A stretch of DNA of 64,000 nucleotides, taken from NCBI GenBank assembly GCA_020441905.1, contig JAGRLG010000076.1, positions 41,846 to 105,845 on the forward strand. Reading direction: 5' to 3'. The DNA is from Rhodobiaceae bacterium (GTDB lineage: Bacteria > Pseudomonadota > Alphaproteobacteria > Rhizobiales > NORP267). A program made the position numbers and the translations under genes. The notes under the pieces are model-generated. The model was not told the DNA's origin. It saw only the letters and a program-made list of their open reading frames with translations, and did not search any database. Shown one piece after another: positions 17,096 to 29,338 of the stretch (position 1 is the first letter of the stretch; each line of letters starts with the position of its first letter).

Positions 17096-18610
17096 TTACT
17101 GCGCGCGCCCGGCGCGGGCGGCGAAGCGAACCGCCTCGTCGCCGGCGCGAAACAGCGCCTTGGCCTTGTTGACGCATTCCGTCTGTTCGCTTTCGGGCAC
17201 GGAATCGGCGACAATTCCGGCGCCGGCCTGCACATACATGCGCCCGTCCTTGATGACGGCGGTGCGCAACACGATACAGGTATCCATGTTGCCGTCGGCG
17301 GAAAAATATCCGACGCAGCCGGCATAGATGCCGCGTTTCTCGCTTTCCAGCTCATCGATGATCTGCATCGCCCGCACCTTTGGCGCGCCCGACACGGTAC
17401 CGGCGGGAAATCCCGCGATCAGCGCGTCGAGAGCGTCGTGGGGTGGCGCCAGGGCGCCAGTGACATTGGAGACGATGTGCATGACCTGGCTGTAATATTC
17501 GAGGAAGAACTGGTCGGTGACCTTGACCGAGCCGATTTCCGCTACCCGGCCGACATCGTTGCGTCCCAGATCGAGCAGCATCAGGTGTTCGGCGCGCTCT
17601 TTCGGATCGGCCAGCAATTCCTCTGCATTGGCCTTGTCCTCGGACGGCGTGGCGCCGCGCGGCCTGGTGCCGGCGATGGGGCGTATGGTGACCTCGCCAT
17701 TGCGCACGCGGACCAGGATTTCCGGGCTTGAGCCGGCGATGGCGAAACCGCCGAAGTCGAGAAAATAGAGGAACGGCGCCGGGTTGACGCGCCTCAAGGC
17801 GCGGTAGAGGGCGAAAGGCGGCAAGTCGAAGGGGGCCTCGAAACGCTGGCTGAGGACAACCTGAAAGATATCCCCGGCGGAGATATAGTCCTTGGCCCTG
17901 GCGACCATTTCCTTGTAGCGCTGCGGCGCGGTATTGGAGCTGATCGCGCGGTGGGCGGAAAGGTCCACTGGCTCCGCGGTCTGCTTGAGCGGCATATCGA
18001 GGGCGTCGATAACGGCGTTGAGCCGTTCCTCGGCCCTGGCGAAAGCCGCCTTTGCCGAAACACCGGCACGCGGGCGCACCGGGGTAACGACGGTGATCTC
18101 GTCCTTGATGGCGTCGAAGACGACGATGACGCGGGGGCGGATGAGCACCGCCTCGGGCAGGCCGAGCACATCCTCGTTGGGCGGCCCGATATCCTCCATC
18201 TGGCGCACCATGTCATAGCCAAGATAGCCGAAGACCCCGGCGGCCATGGGCGGCAGGCCCTCCGGCAATTCGATGCGCGATTCGACGATCAATTTGCGCA
18301 GCGCGGCCAGCGGCGGCTCATCGCAGGGCGTGAAAGCCTGCGCGTCCTGGTCCGGCGCGCGGTTGATTTCGGCGATATCGCCCTGCGAGCGCCAGATCAG
18401 GTCGGGATCGAACCCGATGATCGAATAGCGGCCGCGCACGGCGCCGCCCTCGACCGATTCGAGCAGGAAGGCATTGGCCTTGGTGCCGGCGAGCTTGAGC
18501 ATGGCCGAAACCGGGGTTTCGAGATCGGCGACCAGGCGGGTCCATACCACCTGGGCCGCGCCGCCGCGGTGGCGCGTCTCGAAACTCTCATAGTCGGGTT
18601 CAATCAGCAT
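17096..18610 (-). CDS. trpE: Anthranilate synthase component I
   Basis: Makes anthranilate from chorismate with ammonia from TrpG. The 504-residue protein has the N-terminal regulatory region with the LLES element (AFLLESVEGG near residue 48), the tryptophan feedback site in studied homologues, and the chorismate-binding domain with ILVRVRNGEVTIRPIAGTRPRG near 300 and EIGSVKVTDQFF near 360. The gene begins 18 bp after the peptidyl-prolyl isomerase gene. That leaves no room for a trp leader peptide or attenuator directly before trpE, so control is probably by enzyme feedback or from an upstream promoter. Confidence 0.97.
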   Translation of the reverse strand: MLIEPDYESFETRHRGGAAQVVWTRLVADLETPVSAMLKLAGTKANAFLLESVEGGAVRGRYSIIGFDPDLIWRSQGDIAEINRAPDQDAQAFTPCDEPPLAALRKLIVESRIELPEGLPPMAAGVFGYLGYDMVRQMEDIGPPNEDVLGLPEAVLIRPRVIVVFDAIKDEITVVTPVRPRAGVSAKAAFARAEERLNAVIDALDMPLKQTAEPVDLSAHRAISSNTAPQRYKEMVARAKDYISAGDIFQVVLSQRFEAPFDLPPFALYRALRRVNPAPFLYFLDFGGFAIAGSSPEILVRVRNGEVTIRPIAGTRPRGATPSEDKANAEELLADPKERAEHLMLLDLGRNDVGRVAEIGSVKVTDQFFLEYYSQVMHIVSNVTGALAPPHDALDALIAGFPAGTVSGAPKVRAMQIIDELESEKRGIYAGCVGYFSADGNMDTCIVLRTAVIKDGRMYVQAGAGIVADSVPESEQTECVNKAKALFRAGDEAVRFAARAGRAQ

Positions 18611-18628
18611 TGGCGCTGGCTCTCCCGC

Positions 18629-20518
18629 TCAGCGCTCGCCGAGAACGGACTGAAGCGTCTGCTGATTGACGGAAACCCCGAAGCGGTCCTGCATGGCGCC
18701 GATATAGGCGGTCAGCAGGCTGCTGGACAGAGAATTGGCGATACCATCTACGATCTGGCGGGTGTCGTCGCCGTCCGGCTTGAATTCCGGCGCGGTGACG
18801 GAGGCAACCTGAAGCAGCACCCGGTCGGCGCCGTTGGCGTGGCTCGACGCGGCATAGGCTTTTTCGGGCAGGGCAAAGGCATTGGCGATGGCGGCCGGCG
18901 ACAGGCTGTCGTCGCTGGCCGACCGCTTGAGCGAGCCCGTGGTCTGGACGCTGGCGCCCAACTCGCCGGCTATCTTCTCCAGGTCCTCGCCGCCCTTCAG
19001 GCGCGCCAGAAGGGCGTCGGCCTTGGCGGCGAGCCGGCGGGCCGTCTCCTCCTTGCGCCAGGCGGCAACGACATCGGCGCGCGCTTCCTCGAAGCTACGC
19101 TGGCTCTCCGGCGCCACATCGAGAACGTTGAGCCAGACAAACCCGCCCCCCGGGGTCTGGAGCGCATCGAGTTCAAGGCCCTGGTCGCTGTCAAACGCGA
19201 CCTGAACGACGTCGCCCGCCGCCGGCAGACCGGTGACTTCCTTGCCCGAGCCGTCGCGGCCCCTGGCATCGAGCTGATCTATGACGCGGTAGGGGAGGTT
19301 GAGCTTGGCGGCGATATCGGAAAAGGAGGCGCCGCTGGCGCGCTCGTCCTCGACGGCGGTATAAATATCGAGCACCTTGCCCGCCGCCTTGTCCCTGGCC
19401 AGTTCGGCGCTGATTTCGCCACGCACATCGTCCAGCGTCTTGACCGTCCCGGCCTCGATGCCGGTGATCTTGAGGATGACGGCGCCAAGGGCGGTCTTGA
19501 CCGGTTCGCTGACCTGGCCCTCGCGCAGGGCAAAGGCGGCTTCGGCGACGGCCTGGTCCAGCATTTCCGATTTGGCAAAGCGCCCGAGCAATACGTCATT
19601 GTCGGACAGGTTGCGCTCGGTGGCGATCGCGGCAAAGCCGGCTCCGGTCTTGATGCGGTCCGACGCCGCCTGAGCTTCTTCCAGCGTCGGGAAGACGATC
19701 TGCTTTATCTCGCGCCGCTCCGGCGCGTTGAAGCTGTCCTTGCGCGACTCGTAGGCGGCGGAGATCTCTTCCTCCGGCACCTCGATCGACTTGGCCATCT
19801 CGGCCGGGTCGACGTCTATCAATTCGATCTTGCGCAATTCGGGCTTGCGAAAAGCCGCCTTGTTGCCTTCGAAGAATTCGGTCAGGGCCGCGTCGTCCGG
19901 ATCGCCAATGGGGTCCAGCGCGGCGGCGCCGACCGTGACATAGGAAATGGTGCGCTCCTCGTGCTGGAAGCGATGCACCGCCTCCAGCAGGACGCGCGGC
20001 GGCTCGCCGGTGGCGCCAATCGCGGTGGCGATCTGCTGGCGCAGATGGCGGCGGCGTTCCAGCGCGATATAGCGCGGCTCGGTCAGGCCGTTGGAACGCA
20101 GGACCTGCTCGAAATAGGAGCGGTTGAACTTGCCGAACGAGTCCTGAAAGCTGGGGTCGAGGGTGACCGACCGCACGATCGCCTCGTCGCTGATACCGAG
20201 CTTGCGCTGGCGGGCGTCATTGTCGAGGGTCGCCTCGCTGATGAGTTGGCCGAGTACGCGGCGGTCGAGGCCGAAGGCGCGGGCCTGGTCGAGGCTGACA
20301 GCGCTGCCGATCTGGCGCCCCACCTGCTGCATTTCGCGCTGGAAGGCAAAGCGGAATTCCTCGGCGCCGACATCGGTCTTGCCGACGGTGACCAGGGCTT
20401 GCGAGCGGTAGCCGCCGAAGATGTCGGCGACACCCCAGACACCGAAACTGATCACCAGCAGGCCCATGAATATCTTGGCGACCCAGCCGCCGGCGTGTTT
20501 TCTCATTACATCAAGCAT
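18629..20518 (-). CDS. ppiD: PpiD/SurA-type periplasmic peptidyl-prolyl cis-trans isomerase
   Basis: Membrane-anchored periplasmic folding factor for proteins leaving the Sec channel. The 629-residue product has a short cytosolic start, one membrane helix (about residues 12-34, KIFMGLLVISFGVWGVADIF), a SurA-like N-terminal chaperone region (about 40-190), a parvulin-like domain (about 230-360) and a long helical C-terminus. The parvulin core is divergent, so isomerase activity is not certain. It heads the trp-moa run; the same linkage is common in alphaproteobacteria. It is divergent from tpiA across a 263-bp gap. Confidence 0.88.
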   Translation of the reverse strand: MLDVMRKHAGGWVAKIFMGLLVISFGVWGVADIFGGYRSQALVTVGKTDVGAEEFRFAFQREMQQVGRQIGSAVSLDQARAFGLDRRVLGQLISEATLDNDARQRKLGISDEAIVRSVTLDPSFQDSFGKFNRSYFEQVLRSNGLTEPRYIALERRRHLRQQIATAIGATGEPPRVLLEAVHRFQHEERTISYVTVGAAALDPIGDPDDAALTEFFEGNKAAFRKPELRKIELIDVDPAEMAKSIEVPEEEISAAYESRKDSFNAPERREIKQIVFPTLEEAQAASDRIKTGAGFAAIATERNLSDNDVLLGRFAKSEMLDQAVAEAAFALREGQVSEPVKTALGAVILKITGIEAGTVKTLDDVRGEISAELARDKAAGKVLDIYTAVEDERASGASFSDIAAKLNLPYRVIDQLDARGRDGSGKEVTGLPAAGDVVQVAFDSDQGLELDALQTPGGGFVWLNVLDVAPESQRSFEEARADVVAAWRKEETARRLAAKADALLARLKGGEDLEKIAGELGASVQTTGSLKRSASDDSLSPAAIANAFALPEKAYAASSHANGADRVLLQVASVTAPEFKPDGDDTRQIVDGIANSLSSSLLTAYIGAMQDRFGVSVNQQTLQSVLGER

Positions 20519-20602
20519 CGGAACCTACTTTTTCTGGTGCGCCCTGGCGGCCCAGGTTGGTGCGCCGCAAGGGTGGCGGGTCTGGAGCGGCGGCATCATA
20601 GG

Positions 20603-20653
20603 TAAGTGACGGTGCGCCAGCAAGACCGCTGCTTGGGCTAAGTGACAAGTGAC
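20603..20653. repeat. Three AAGTGAC repeats in the ppiD-tpiA intergenic region
   Basis: TAAGTGAC occurs at 20603-20610 and 20639-20646, followed immediately by AAGTGAC at 20647-20653. GGTGCGCC also recurs three times between about 20535 and 20620. The repeats lie between divergent ppiD and tpiA and might bind a regulator; nothing identifies it. Confidence 0.4.
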
Positions 20654-20781
20654 AAACGGGGCCGGGGCAGCTTTTCCCGGTGGCCCGGGCCTGCTAAAGA
20701 CGGCCCCATGCCGGCCCGCAATTGGACGCGGGCGCCGCCACCCTGTAGACGGGGTGCAAGATTGCAGAATTCGGAGGACAG

Positions 20782-21537
20782 ATGACCGGCAGGACACCCA
20801 TCGTTGCGGGAAACTGGAAAATGAACGGCCTCAAGGCATCCAAAGGTGAAATCGAGGCCATTATTTCAGGTCTTGGAACGGGACCGGCGCCGCGCGCCGA
20901 AGCCTTGATCTGTCCGCCGGCAACGCTGGTGGCGGGATTTGCCGAAATCGCGTCGTCTTCCGCCCTCGCGATCGGCGCCCAGGACTGCCACGCCAGGGTG
21001 TCCGGCGCCCATACCGGCGATATATCGGCGCAAATGCTGGCCGATGCCGGCGCCAGCTCGATCATCGTCGGCCATTCGGAGCGGCGCGCCGACCATGGCG
21101 AGAGCAACGAGACAGTGCGCGCCAAGGCGGCGGCGGTGCTCGGCGAAAGGCTTACCGCGATCATTTGCGTTGGCGAAACCGAAGCCGAGCGCAAGGGCGG
21201 CAAGACCCTTGAAGTGGTCGCCGGGCAATTGCGCGGTTCGCTTCCCGAAGGCGCCAATGCCGCCAATACCGTGATTGCCTATGAGCCGGTCTGGGCCATC
21301 GGGACCGGACTGACCCCGACAACCGGCGATGTCGGCGAGGTTCACGACATGATTCGCCGCGAACTGGAAAACCTGGCCGGCGGGGAAGCGGCAGGCATGC
21401 GCATCCTGTATGGCGGCTCGGTGAAACCTTCCAATGCGGCGGAATTGATGGCGATCGACAATGTCGATGGCGCCCTGGTCGGCGGCGCCAGTCTCAAGGC
21501 GGACGACTTCCTTGCGATTCTTTCGGTTTACCGCTGA
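20782..21537 (+). CDS. tpiA: Triosephosphate isomerase
   Basis: Interconverts dihydroxyacetone phosphate and glyceraldehyde-3-phosphate. The 251-residue TIM barrel has NWKMN with catalytic Lys13, GHSERR with the catalytic His near residue 96, and [11 protein letters not shown] with the catalytic Glu near 170; YGGSVKPSN binds the phosphate. GGAGGA lies just upstream of the ATG. The stop codon shares one base with the start of the next gene (TGATG), so the transporter is probably translationally coupled to it. Confidence 0.97.
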   Translation: MTGRTPIVAGNWKMNGLKASKGEIEAIISGLGTGPAPRAEALICPPATLVAGFAEIASSSALAIGAQDCHARVSGAHTGDISAQMLADAGASSIIVGHSERRADHGESNETVRAKAAAVLGERLTAIICVGETEAERKGGKTLEVVAGQLRGSLPEGANAANTVIAYEPVWAIGTGLTPTTGDVGEVHDMIRRELENLAGGEAAGMRILYGGSVKPSNAAELMAIDNVDGALVGGASLKADDFLAILSVYR

Positions 21538-22472
21538 TGGCAAGCCCGGCCGGTGAGACGGAACGTCTGCCGGTCGACCAGATCGGACGGGGCGTCGCCT
21601 GGGGGCTGATGGGCGCCCTGTTTGCCTCGCTGCTGTTTGCCATACCCAAATTCGCCGGAGCCGGGGTGCCGGCGATGGAAATCGCCTTCATCCGCTATCT
21701 CGCCGGTTTCCTGCTTGTCGCGCCGATGTTCGCATTCGCGCATTACCGGAACAGCATTGCCGCGTCCCCGGCCGCCGTCTCGCGCCGGGTAGGGCTTTGG
21801 TTTCATGTCTTGCGCGCGGTGCTGGCAGTTACCCGGCTGTCGCTGGCGATCGGCGCGGTGCAGTTGATGCCGCTGGCCAATGCCCAGGCGATCCTGATGA
21901 CCAATGGCGTCTTCATGTTCATCTTCGCCAGCCTGATTCTGAAAGAGCCGTTCGAATTGCGGCTGGCGGTGCCGGCGGTGATCTGCCTGATCGGCGGCAT
22001 AATCGCCGCCAAGCCGGATTTCTCGGCCGAGTCGGTTTGGCTTGGAATCGGTCCGCTGCTCGCTTTCGGCTCGGCGCTGCTGTTCGGCCTCGAGACGGTG
22101 GTGATCCGCTATACCGCGCTGCGCGACCGGCCGCTGCGCATCGTGTTCTGGATCAATGTCATCGGCGCCGTCTTGCTGGCGCCGGTGGCATGGTATTTCT
22201 GGCAGGACGCGAGCCTGGCCATTTTTGCCATGCTGTTTGCCATGGGTCCGGTGGCGCTGATCGTGCAAAGTTCCAATATCCGTGCCTTTGCCTTCGCCCG
22301 GGCGGCGATCCTGGTTCCGGTGCGCTATTCGATGATCGTTTTCAGCCTGCTGATCGGCCTGATCGGCTTTGGCGAATGGCCCAGCGTTCAGGCGTTCTTC
22401 GGCATGGCGCTGATCATTGGCGGCGGCACGACGCTGGCGCTCTATAACCGGACCCGGCGGAAAGCGGGCTAG
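21537..22472 (+). CDS. EamA/DMT-family membrane transporter
   Basis: A drug/metabolite-superfamily permease of unknown substrate in the inner membrane. The 311-residue protein has ten predicted hydrophobic helices in two EamA repeats (about 20-155 and 165-305), the normal size for the family, with the typical IRYLAGFLLV segment in the first repeat. It starts on the last base of the tpiA stop. tpiA and secG are commonly adjacent in alphaproteobacteria, so this gene looks like an insertion between them; substrate and physiological link are not visible from sequence. Confidence 0.88.
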   Translation: MASPAGETERLPVDQIGRGVAWGLMGALFASLLFAIPKFAGAGVPAMEIAFIRYLAGFLLVAPMFAFAHYRNSIAASPAAVSRRVGLWFHVLRAVLAVTRLSLAIGAVQLMPLANAQAILMTNGVFMFIFASLILKEPFELRLAVPAVICLIGGIIAAKPDFSAESVWLGIGPLLAFGSALLFGLETVVIRYTALRDRPLRIVFWINVIGAVLLAPVAWYFWQDASLAIFAMLFAMGPVALIVQSSNIRAFAFARAAILVPVRYSMIVFSLLIGLIGFGEWPSVQAFFGMALIIGGGTTLALYNRTRRKAG

Positions 22473-22625
22473 TTGAGGTAAACTGCGTGCTGGAAACCGG
22501 CGCCAGCATCGGCTAAGTAACGGCCTTGAATTTCCGGCAGCGACGCGGATGACGTACCGTTGGTGGCCTCAAAGGGCACTGGCCGGCCGCCGCGGGGCGC
22601 CAACAAAGCAGGAATTGTGGGTGAG

Positions 22626-24750
<2,125 letters not shown>

Positions 24751-24844
24751 CAGGGCGCCTTGCGGCTGGACAAAGCCGTCTGTTCGCTTTGCGCGCGGTT
24801 TCCCCTATAAGTTCTGACAAGTCGAGAAAAGCAGCCCGGTGCCC

Positions 24845-25672
24845 ATGAAAGCCAATTCGAAAGTTACCGCCGGACCGGTCAGTTTCGGCAATGACCTGCC
24901 GCTGACCCTGATTGCCGGGCCATGCCAGATGGAAAGCCGGGCCCACGCGCTGGAAATGGCGCAGGCGCTGAAAGAGATGAGCGAGCGGCTGTCGCTGCCG
25001 CTGGTCTACAAGTCCAGCTTCGACAAGGCCAACCGCACCAGCCTATCGGGAAAGCGCGGCATCGGCATGGCCGAGGCGCTTCCCGTCTTCGCCGAGATCC
25101 GCGAGACGCTCGGCCTGCCGGTGCTCACCGACGTGCATGAGCGCGAGCAATGCGCGGCCGTGGCCGAGGCGGTCGACATTCTCCAGATCCCGGCCTTCCT
25201 GTGCCGCCAGACCGACCTGCTGGTCGCCGCCGCGATCACCGGGCGGACGGTCAATGTCAAGAAAGGCCAGTTCCTCGCGCCCTGGGACATGCGCAATGTG
25301 GTCGACAAGATCGTTGCCTCCGGCAACCCCAATGTGCTGGTGACCGAACGCGGGGTGAGCTTCGGCTACAACACGCTGGTCACCGACATGCGGGCGCTGC
25401 CGCAGCTTGCCGCCACCGGCTGCCCGGTGGTGTTCGATGCCACCCATTCGGTGCAGCAGCCGGGCGGGCAGGGCACCTCGTCGGGCGGGCAGCGCGAATT
25501 CGTCTCCGTGCTGGCGCGCGCCGCCGTCGCGGTCGGCGTGGCGGCGCTGTTCATCGAGACGCACGAGGACCCCGACAACGCACCGTCCGACGGGCCGAAT
25601 ATGGTGCCGCTCGGCGAACTTGAAGGGCTGATGGCGCGGCTTCTGGATTTCGACCGGCTGGCGAAGGGGTAA
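24845..25672 (+). CDS. kdsA: 3-deoxy-8-phosphooctulonate (Kdo-8-P) synthase
   Basis: Condenses arabinose-5-phosphate with phosphoenolpyruvate to make the Kdo precursor that links lipid A to core sugars. The 275-residue TIM-barrel protein has IAGPCQMES near its start, [12 protein letters not shown] near residue 55 and [12 protein letters not shown] near 200. The ATG at 24845 is taken; a GTG two codons earlier is equally possible and no strong ribosome site decides. The metal-type Cys position reads GPCQ, the metal-dependent pattern. It follows pyrG; enolase, which makes the PEP it uses, lies beyond queF. Confidence 0.95.
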   Translation: MKANSKVTAGPVSFGNDLPLTLIAGPCQMESRAHALEMAQALKEMSERLSLPLVYKSSFDKANRTSLSGKRGIGMAEALPVFAEIRETLGLPVLTDVHEREQCAAVAEAVDILQIPAFLCRQTDLLVAAAITGRTVNVKKGQFLAPWDMRNVVDKIVASGNPNVLVTERGVSFGYNTLVTDMRALPQLAATGCPVVFDATHSVQQPGGQGTSSGGQREFVSVLARAAVAVGVAALFIETHEDPDNAPSDGPNMVPLGELEGLMARLLDFDRLAKG

Positions 25673-25686
25673 GTTGCCCGCTCCTT

Positions 25687-25739
25687 GGCGCCCTCTCCGC
25701 GAAAGCGGGAATGACGGCGGAGAGGTGAAAGGGGGCGCC
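25687..25739. terminator. Long imperfect palindrome between convergent kdsA and queF
   Basis: Outer arms GGCGCC (25687-25692 and 25734-25739) enclose a perfect 9-bp stem CCTCTCCGC / GCGGAGAGG (25692-25700 and 25717-25725) and a nested CCGC-GAAA-GCGG mini-hairpin. There is no T run on either strand, so it may be a structural stop signal or a dispersed palindromic repeat. Confidence 0.5.
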
Positions 25740-25765
25740 TAGCTCCAGCGGCGATAGGGACCGCG

Positions 25766-26224
25766 CTAGCCGCGGCCGCGATAGGGGGCGACGCCCTGGT
25801 CAGGCAGCCAGACATTGTCGGGCAGCGTTCCGGTCTGCCAGAAGACGTCGATGGGAATGCCGCCGCGCGGATACCAGTAGCCACCGATGCGCAGGAAGCG
25901 GGGGGCCAGCGTTTCGGCGATGCGCTTGCCTATGGCGACGGTGCAGTCTTCGTGAAACGCGCCATGGTTGCGGAACGAGCCGAGATAGAGCTTCAACGAC
26001 TTGGACTCGACCAGCCATTGGTCCGGCACATAGTCGATGACCAGATGGGCAAAGTCGGGCTGGCCGGTCACCGGGCAGATCGAGGTGAATTCCGGGCAGG
26101 CAAAGCGGGCGACATAGTTCTCTTTCGGGTGCGGATTGGCGACCCTCTCCAATATGGCCTGGTCGGGCGAGGCGGCCAGTGCAGCCTCGTGTCCAAGCTG
26201 GGTCAATTCGTCCTTGTGGCTCAT
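25766..26224 (-). CDS. queF: NADPH-dependent 7-cyano-7-deazaguanine reductase QueF
   Basis: Reduces preQ0 to preQ1 in queuosine biosynthesis for tRNA wobble modification. The 152-residue single-domain protein (unimodular type) has the catalytic Cys50 in [15 protein letters not shown] and the QueF motif in [16 protein letters not shown]. The ATG at 26224 has AGGA about 6 bp upstream; a GTG one codon earlier is also in frame. It stands alone on the minus strand, convergent with kdsA and divergent from eno. I looked for a preQ1 riboswitch upstream and saw none. Confidence 0.96.
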   Translation of the reverse strand: MSHKDELTQLGHEAALAASPDQAILERVANPHPKENYVARFACPEFTSICPVTGQPDFAHLVIDYVPDQWLVESKSLKLYLGSFRNHGAFHEDCTVAIGKRIAETLAPRFLRIGGYWYPRGGIPIDVFWQTGTLPDNVWLPDQGVAPYRGRG

Positions 26225-26337
26225 CACTATTCCTGCAAATTCTGGCGCCTGCCGACGATAGGGCGCGCATGATGGCGGTCTGCGGCGGGGACATCAAGGC
26301 TGTCGCGGCTTAAGGCTTTGACTCCGCCGCCAAGTGA

Positions 26338-27690
<1,353 letters not shown>

Positions 27691-27789
27691 CGGAGGCATC
27701 CGTTTACGTCAATTTTACCCTGTTCGGGCGAGCATGACGCGGAAGTCGTGATTCGCGCGCCGCCCCGCGGCGCTGGCTTGAGCAGGTTC

Positions 27790-28095
27790 ATGTCGTTTCA
27801 GGCGCATGTCAAAAGGGCTGTCTTTCCGCTGCTGTGCCTGGCGCTGTGCGGTTACTTCGCCTATCACGCCGTCGAGGGCGACTACGGGCTTCTGGCCTGG
27901 GTGAAGCTCAGCCGCGAACAGGCCGAGTTGCGCGAAGAGCTGGCGGAGGTCCGCGCCACCCGTCTTGCGCTTGATCATCGTGTCTCCCTGTTGCGCCCGG
28001 AGAGCCTCGATCCCGACATGCTCGACGAGCGCTCGCGGGCGAGCGTCAACCTGGCCCACCCGGACGACATCACGATCATGAAATCTTCCCGTTAG
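27790..28095 (+). CDS. FtsB/DivIC-family septum formation protein
   Basis: Small bitopic membrane protein expected to join FtsL and FtsQ in the divisome. The 101-residue product has one membrane helix (about residues 8-24, AVFPLLCLALCGYFAYH), then a coiled-coil rich in Glu, Leu and Arg (about 38-70), then a short tail; YHAVEGDYGL between them is the typical alphaproteobacterial form. The ATG at 27790 with AGCAGG upstream is preferred to a GTG at 27748. The location between eno and pdhA is conserved for this family. Function rests on family and place; no catalytic motif exists. Confidence 0.88.
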   Translation: MSFQAHVKRAVFPLLCLALCGYFAYHAVEGDYGLLAWVKLSREQAELREELAEVRATRLALDHRVSLLRPESLDPDMLDERSRASVNLAHPDDITIMKSSR

Positions 28096-28111
28096 GTCTT
28101 TAATCAAGACC
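28095..28111 (+). terminator. Weak hairpin after the FtsB-like gene
   Basis: GGTCTT-TAATC-AAGACC forms a 6-bp stem starting on the last base of the stop codon, with TTTT 8 bases after it. It could partly stop transcription before pdhA, but the T run is short and displaced. Confidence 0.3.
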
Positions 28112-28120
28112 CAGAGCCGT

Positions 28121-28138
28121 TTTGCAATATCTTGCAAA
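28121..28138. promoter_or_regulatory. TTTGCAA inverted repeat upstream of pdhA
   Basis: TTTGCAA-TATC-TTGCAAA is a perfect 7-bp inverted repeat with a 4-base spacer in the AT-rich gap before pdhA, about 110 bp from the start codon. TTTGCAA half-sites resemble those of RamB/ScfR-type regulators of acyl-CoA metabolism, one of which controls a pyruvate dehydrogenase gene in Corynebacterium; the match here is by eye and no such regulator is in the window. Confidence 0.45.
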
Positions 28139-28245
28139 CGCAGGCGTTTTTCTCTTTTCCCGATATTTTTCGTTCAATCGTTTTGTTCAGGCGAGGCATT
28201 GCCATATCGTCTCGTCAACGAAACCAACAATCCGGGCGGGTGGAA

Positions 28246-29325
28246 ATGGCGGCGAAGTCGAAAGCGGCGGCGGCAAAACCGGGCAAGGCCGGCGCATCAG
28301 GGGCCAAGGGCGGCCAGGGCGCCGGCAAGGCCGCGGCGGCAAGCGCCAAGAACGCCTTCAGCGCATTTTCTCCCGAAGAAGAACTTTCCGCCTATCACGA
28401 CATGCTCCTGATCCGCCGCTTCGAGGAGCGGGCGGGACAGCTCTACGGCATGGGTCTGATCGGCGGCTTCTGCCACCTCTATATCGGCCAGGAGGCGGTG
28501 GTCGTCGGCATGCAGATGGCGGCGGGAGAGGGCGACAGCGTTCTGACCTCCTATCGCGACCATGGCCATATGCTGGCCTGCGGGATGGATGCCAAGGGCG
28601 TCATGGCCGAGCTGACGGGGCGCCAGTCAGGCTATTCCAAGGGCAAGGGCGGCTCGATGCATATGTTCAGCCGCGAAAAGAATTTCTATGGCGGCCACGG
28701 TATCGTCGCCGCCCAGGTGCCGCTGGGCACGGGGCTCGCCTTCGCCAACAAATATCGCGGCACCGACCGCGTCTGCCTGACCTATTTCGGCGAGGGCGCG
28801 GTCAATCAGGGCCAGGTCTATGAGAGCTTCAACATGGCCTCGCTATGGTCGCTCCCCGTCGTCTACATCATCGAGAACAACCGCTACGCCATGGGCACGG
28901 CGGTTGCCCGCGCCGCCGCCAAGGCCGAGGAAATCTACAATCGCGGGTCGGTCTACGGCATTCCCGGCGAGCAGGTGGACGGCATGGATGTGCGCGCCGT
29001 GCATGCCGCGGGGGTACGGGCCATCGCCCACTGCCGCGCCGGCAAGGGTCCATACATCCTGGAAATGATGACCTATCGCTATCGCGGCCATTCGATGTCG
29101 GATCCGGCCAAATATCGCAGCAAGGACGAGGTGCAGCGCATGCGCGCCGAACACGACCCGATCGAACAGGCGCGCCAGCGCATCGTCGAGGCCGGCCATG
29201 CCAGCGAAGACGAACTCAAGGCCATCGACAAGAAAATCCGGGCGATCGTCACCGAAGCGGCGGAGTTCGCCCAGTCCTCGCCGGAACCTGCTCCGTCCGA
29301 ATTGTGGACGGACGTGGTGCGATAA
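28246..29325 (+). CDS. pdhA: Pyruvate dehydrogenase E1 component, alpha subunit
   Basis: With PdhB forms the thiamine-diphosphate E1 enzyme that decarboxylates pyruvate. The 359-residue protein starts with an Ala/Lys/Gly-rich leader of about 35 residues, then the dehydrogenase E1 domain with [19 protein letters not shown], the thiamine-diphosphate motif GEGAVNQG...ENN near residue 185-210 (GEG instead of the more usual GDG), and the loop [15 protein letters not shown]. The open frame extends to 28132, but ATG 28246 with a GGGCGGG upstream fits better. pdhB starts 13 bp after its stop. Confidence 0.96.
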   Translation: MAAKSKAAAAKPGKAGASGAKGGQGAGKAAAASAKNAFSAFSPEEELSAYHDMLLIRRFEERAGQLYGMGLIGGFCHLYIGQEAVVVGMQMAAGEGDSVLTSYRDHGHMLACGMDAKGVMAELTGRQSGYSKGKGGSMHMFSREKNFYGGHGIVAAQVPLGTGLAFANKYRGTDRVCLTYFGEGAVNQGQVYESFNMASLWSLPVVYIIENNRYAMGTAVARAAAKAEEIYNRGSVYGIPGEQVDGMDVRAVHAAGVRAIAHCRAGKGPYILEMMTYRYRGHSMSDPAKYRSKDEVQRMRAEHDPIEQARQRIVEAGHASEDELKAIDKKIRAIVTEAAEFAQSSPEPAPSELWTDVVR

Positions 29326-29338
29326 GGGGGGCGCGGAA

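Noticed and set aside
17951..20605. 884-codon open frame on the plus strand opposite trpE and ppiD
   Set aside because: It is antisense to two well-supported genes; GC-rich third positions leave the opposite strand free of stops, and the translation has no family features.
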